A DNA stretch of 7,734 bases from Deltaproteobacteria bacterium. GTDB taxonomy: Bacteria > Myxococcota_A > UBA796 > GCA-2862545. Below, one piece after another: positions 6,677-7,734 of this stretch (position 1 is its first letter; each line of letters starts with the position of its first letter). Made by a program: the position numbers and the translations under genes. Where the stretch lies: the NCBI GenBank assembly GCA_019307545.1, contig JAFDJI010000149.1:1-7734 (forward strand), written 5' to 3'. A model generated the notes under the pieces. That model made no database searches, was not told the origin of the DNA, and worked only from the letters and a program-made list of their open reading frames with translations.

Positions 6677-6677
6677 C

Positions 6678-7484
6678 TCACGCGCCGGTGAACAAGGCGC
6701 GCACCGCCTGGCCCATCTCCCGGGCATCCTGGTACCGATCGGCCGGGTCCTCGGCGGTGGCCTTCACCACGATTGGGCGCAGCACGGGGTCGACCTGCTC
6801 CACGAGTGCCTCGGCGACGGCGGCCTGGGACAGGTCGGGCGGGTCGCGCCCCGTGGCGAGGAAGAACAGCAGGGCGCCGGCCGCATACACGTCGGACCTC
6901 GCGTCGGCGTTGCGCGGGTTGGCCCGCTGCTCGGGCGACGTGTAATAGATCGAGCCGAGGGACTCGGCCGACATGGTCATCGTCTGCTTTTGGTGCTGGG
7001 TGAGGCGCGCTACCCCGAAGTCCGACACCTTGGGCTGGCCCTCGGCATCGAGCAGCACGGCCTCGGGGCAGAGCCCGCGGTGGGTGACGCCCGCCATGTG
7101 GGCCTCGGCGAGCCCCGCGAGGGTGAACAGGAGCAGGCGAGCGGCCCGGCCCGCGGGCAGACCACCCCGGGGGACGGCCGTCCGCAGGTCGCCGCTACCG
7201 ACGTACTCCATCACAATTGCCGGCTCGTCGGACAGGGCGCCGCCTACGTCGAAGATCCGCACGATGTTCGGGTGCACCAGGCGCGTCATGGCGCGGGCCT
7301 CGGTCACGAACCGGTCGCGGATCCGGGGCACGCCGCGGTGCTCGGGCAGAAGCAGCTTGATGGCGAAGACGTCGCCGCGCACCCGGTCCTTTGCCTTGTA
7401 CACCGTGGTGTAGGTCCCCTGCCCGACGGGCTCGAGCGCCTCGTACCGGTTCGCCGCCCACTCTGGAAGGACATCCTGTTCCAT
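6678..7484 (-). CDS. Ser/Thr protein kinase-like pseudokinase (HRD replaced by HRG)
   Basis: This 268-residue protein is a single bacterial Hanks-type kinase domain without a membrane segment or extra domain. The N-lobe is intact: VGQGTYTTVYKA (20-31), AIK with K43, and E62 of helix C (FVTEARAMTRLVHPNIV, 59-75). The hinge region is VMEYVGSGDL (91-100). The catalytic loop reads HRGLCPEAVLL (135-145) where active kinases have HRDxKPxN, so the catalytic Asp (G137), Lys (C139) and Asn (A142) are all absent. DFG (155-157), SPE (183-185), D198 and R250 are kept, and the activation segment is rich in Thr and Ser. Family knowledge therefore predicts possible nucleotide binding with little or no phosphotransfer. 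Its role may be scaffold or decoy. ATG 7484 is chosen because the kinase domain starts soon after it and upstream codons overlap the neighbouring gene. No Shine-Dalgarno sequence is visible; a TATCCT box at 7497-7492 lies 7 bases before the ATG. The upstream gene on the same strand ends 34 bp away. Confidence 0.87.
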   Translation of the reverse strand: MEQDVLPEWAANRYEALEPVGQGTYTTVYKAKDRVRGDVFAIKLLLPEHRGVPRIRDRFVTEARAMTRLVHPNIVRIFDVGGALSDEPAIVMEYVGSGDLRTAVPRGGLPAGRAARLLLFTLAGLAEAHMAGVTHRGLCPEAVLLDAEGQPKVSDFGVARLTQHQKQTMTMSAESLGSIYYTSPEQRANPRNADARSDVYAAGALLFFLATGRDPPDLSQAAVAEALVEQVDPVLRPIVVKATAEDPADRYQDAREMGQAVRALFTGA

Positions 7485-7518
7485 GCGGCGGAGGATACCA
7501 CCCGGTGAACCGGCCGCG

Positions 7519-7734
7519 TCAGGGCTTGATCCGGCACGCCGCGAGGCTCTTTCGACACCGGATGCTCGGCGAGGCGCCCGCTGCCAGCGTGATCTCCCCC
7601 TGCGGCTCGGGGGTCCCCTCCTCGAAGAAGGCGACGACGTCGTAGTGGCCCTCGGGAGCCTGGTCGGGCTCGTAGGAGTGGCCCCGGTCGTCGAGGAGCC
7701 GCACCGTGACGTCCGCATCGACGGTGATGAGAGG
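7519..7734 (-). CDS. C-terminal 71 residues of an unrecognised protein (start lies beyond the right edge)
   Basis: The frame is open from the window edge to a TGA at 7521-7519. The fragment looks like a small beta-sandwich or PEGA-like domain: an ITVDADVTVRLLDDRG stretch near its start, a GHYDVVAFFEEG strand-turn region, then GEITLAAGASPSIRC. It ends in a polar tail with two cysteines (IRCRKSLAACRIKP). PEGA-like domains are often attached to extracytoplasmic parts of bacterial Ser/Thr signalling proteins, but this match is only a resemblance. The gene lies upstream of the pseudokinase gene on the same strand with a 34-bp gap, so co-transcription is possible. Without the N-terminus the function cannot be assigned. 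Confidence 0.7.
   Translation of the reverse strand, partial: PLITVDADVTVRLLDDRGHSYEPDQAPEGHYDVVAFFEEGTPEPQGEITLAAGASPSIRCRKSLAACRIKP

Noticed and set aside
5949..7508. Long plus-strand open frame of 519 codons
   Set aside because: It crosses the acyl-CoA dehydrogenase gene in another frame and the pseudokinase gene in antisense. Its product is Gly/Arg/His-rich with no motif. GC-rich third positions keep such frames open.
7485..7718. N-terminal extension of the pseudokinase
   Set aside because: The extra residues are Ser/Arg-rich and overlap, in another frame, the end of the upstream gene, whose own frame looks like a real beta domain.

Overview
The window is a 7.7-kb piece of a very GC-rich bacterial chromosome with tightly packed genes on both strands. 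There are no mobile elements, RNA genes or CRISPR arrays. The gene mix (a Tat-exported GMC oxidoreductase pair, Ser/Thr-kinase-like and PP2C-like signalling proteins, an MCAD-type acyl-CoA dehydrogenase) and the G/C-ending codons suggest a myxobacterium-like or other deltaproteobacterial (Myxococcota-like) organism. That placement is an inference, because no marker gene is present.

Layout: (1) bases 1-983, minus strand: an exported small subunit of the gluconate 2-dehydrogenase subunit 3 type, overlapping by GTGA the start of a GMC flavoprotein that runs off the left edge. (2) 1074-1574, plus strand: a secreted YbjN-domain protein, divergent from the first pair, with a hairpin just upstream of its ribosome binding site. 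(3) 1603-4080, minus strand: an 825-residue protein with a small N-terminal beta domain, a long helical region, a degenerate protein-kinase C-lobe and a complete-looking PP2C phosphatase domain. (4) 4138-5424, plus strand: an HD-domain phosphohydrolase of the SAMHD1/YwfO type, divergent from (3). (5) 5485-6630, plus strand: an acyl-CoA dehydrogenase. The 60-bp gap before it holds two overlapping inverted repeats. (6) 6678-7484, minus strand: a compact kinase-domain protein whose catalytic loop reads HRG-L-C-P-E-A, so it lacks the catalytic Asp, Lys and Asn. (7) 7519-7734, minus strand: the C-terminal end of an unrecognised protein, 34 bp upstream of (6).

The most notable content is signalling. 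Two different kinase-like proteins lie about 2.6 kb apart and both have lost the catalytic aspartate. One keeps a normal N-lobe and could still bind nucleotide. The other has only a C-lobe remnant, built into the same chain as a PP2C phosphatase. No active kinase is visible in the window. Whether the two proteins work together is unknown, since they are separate transcription units with two metabolic-type genes between them.
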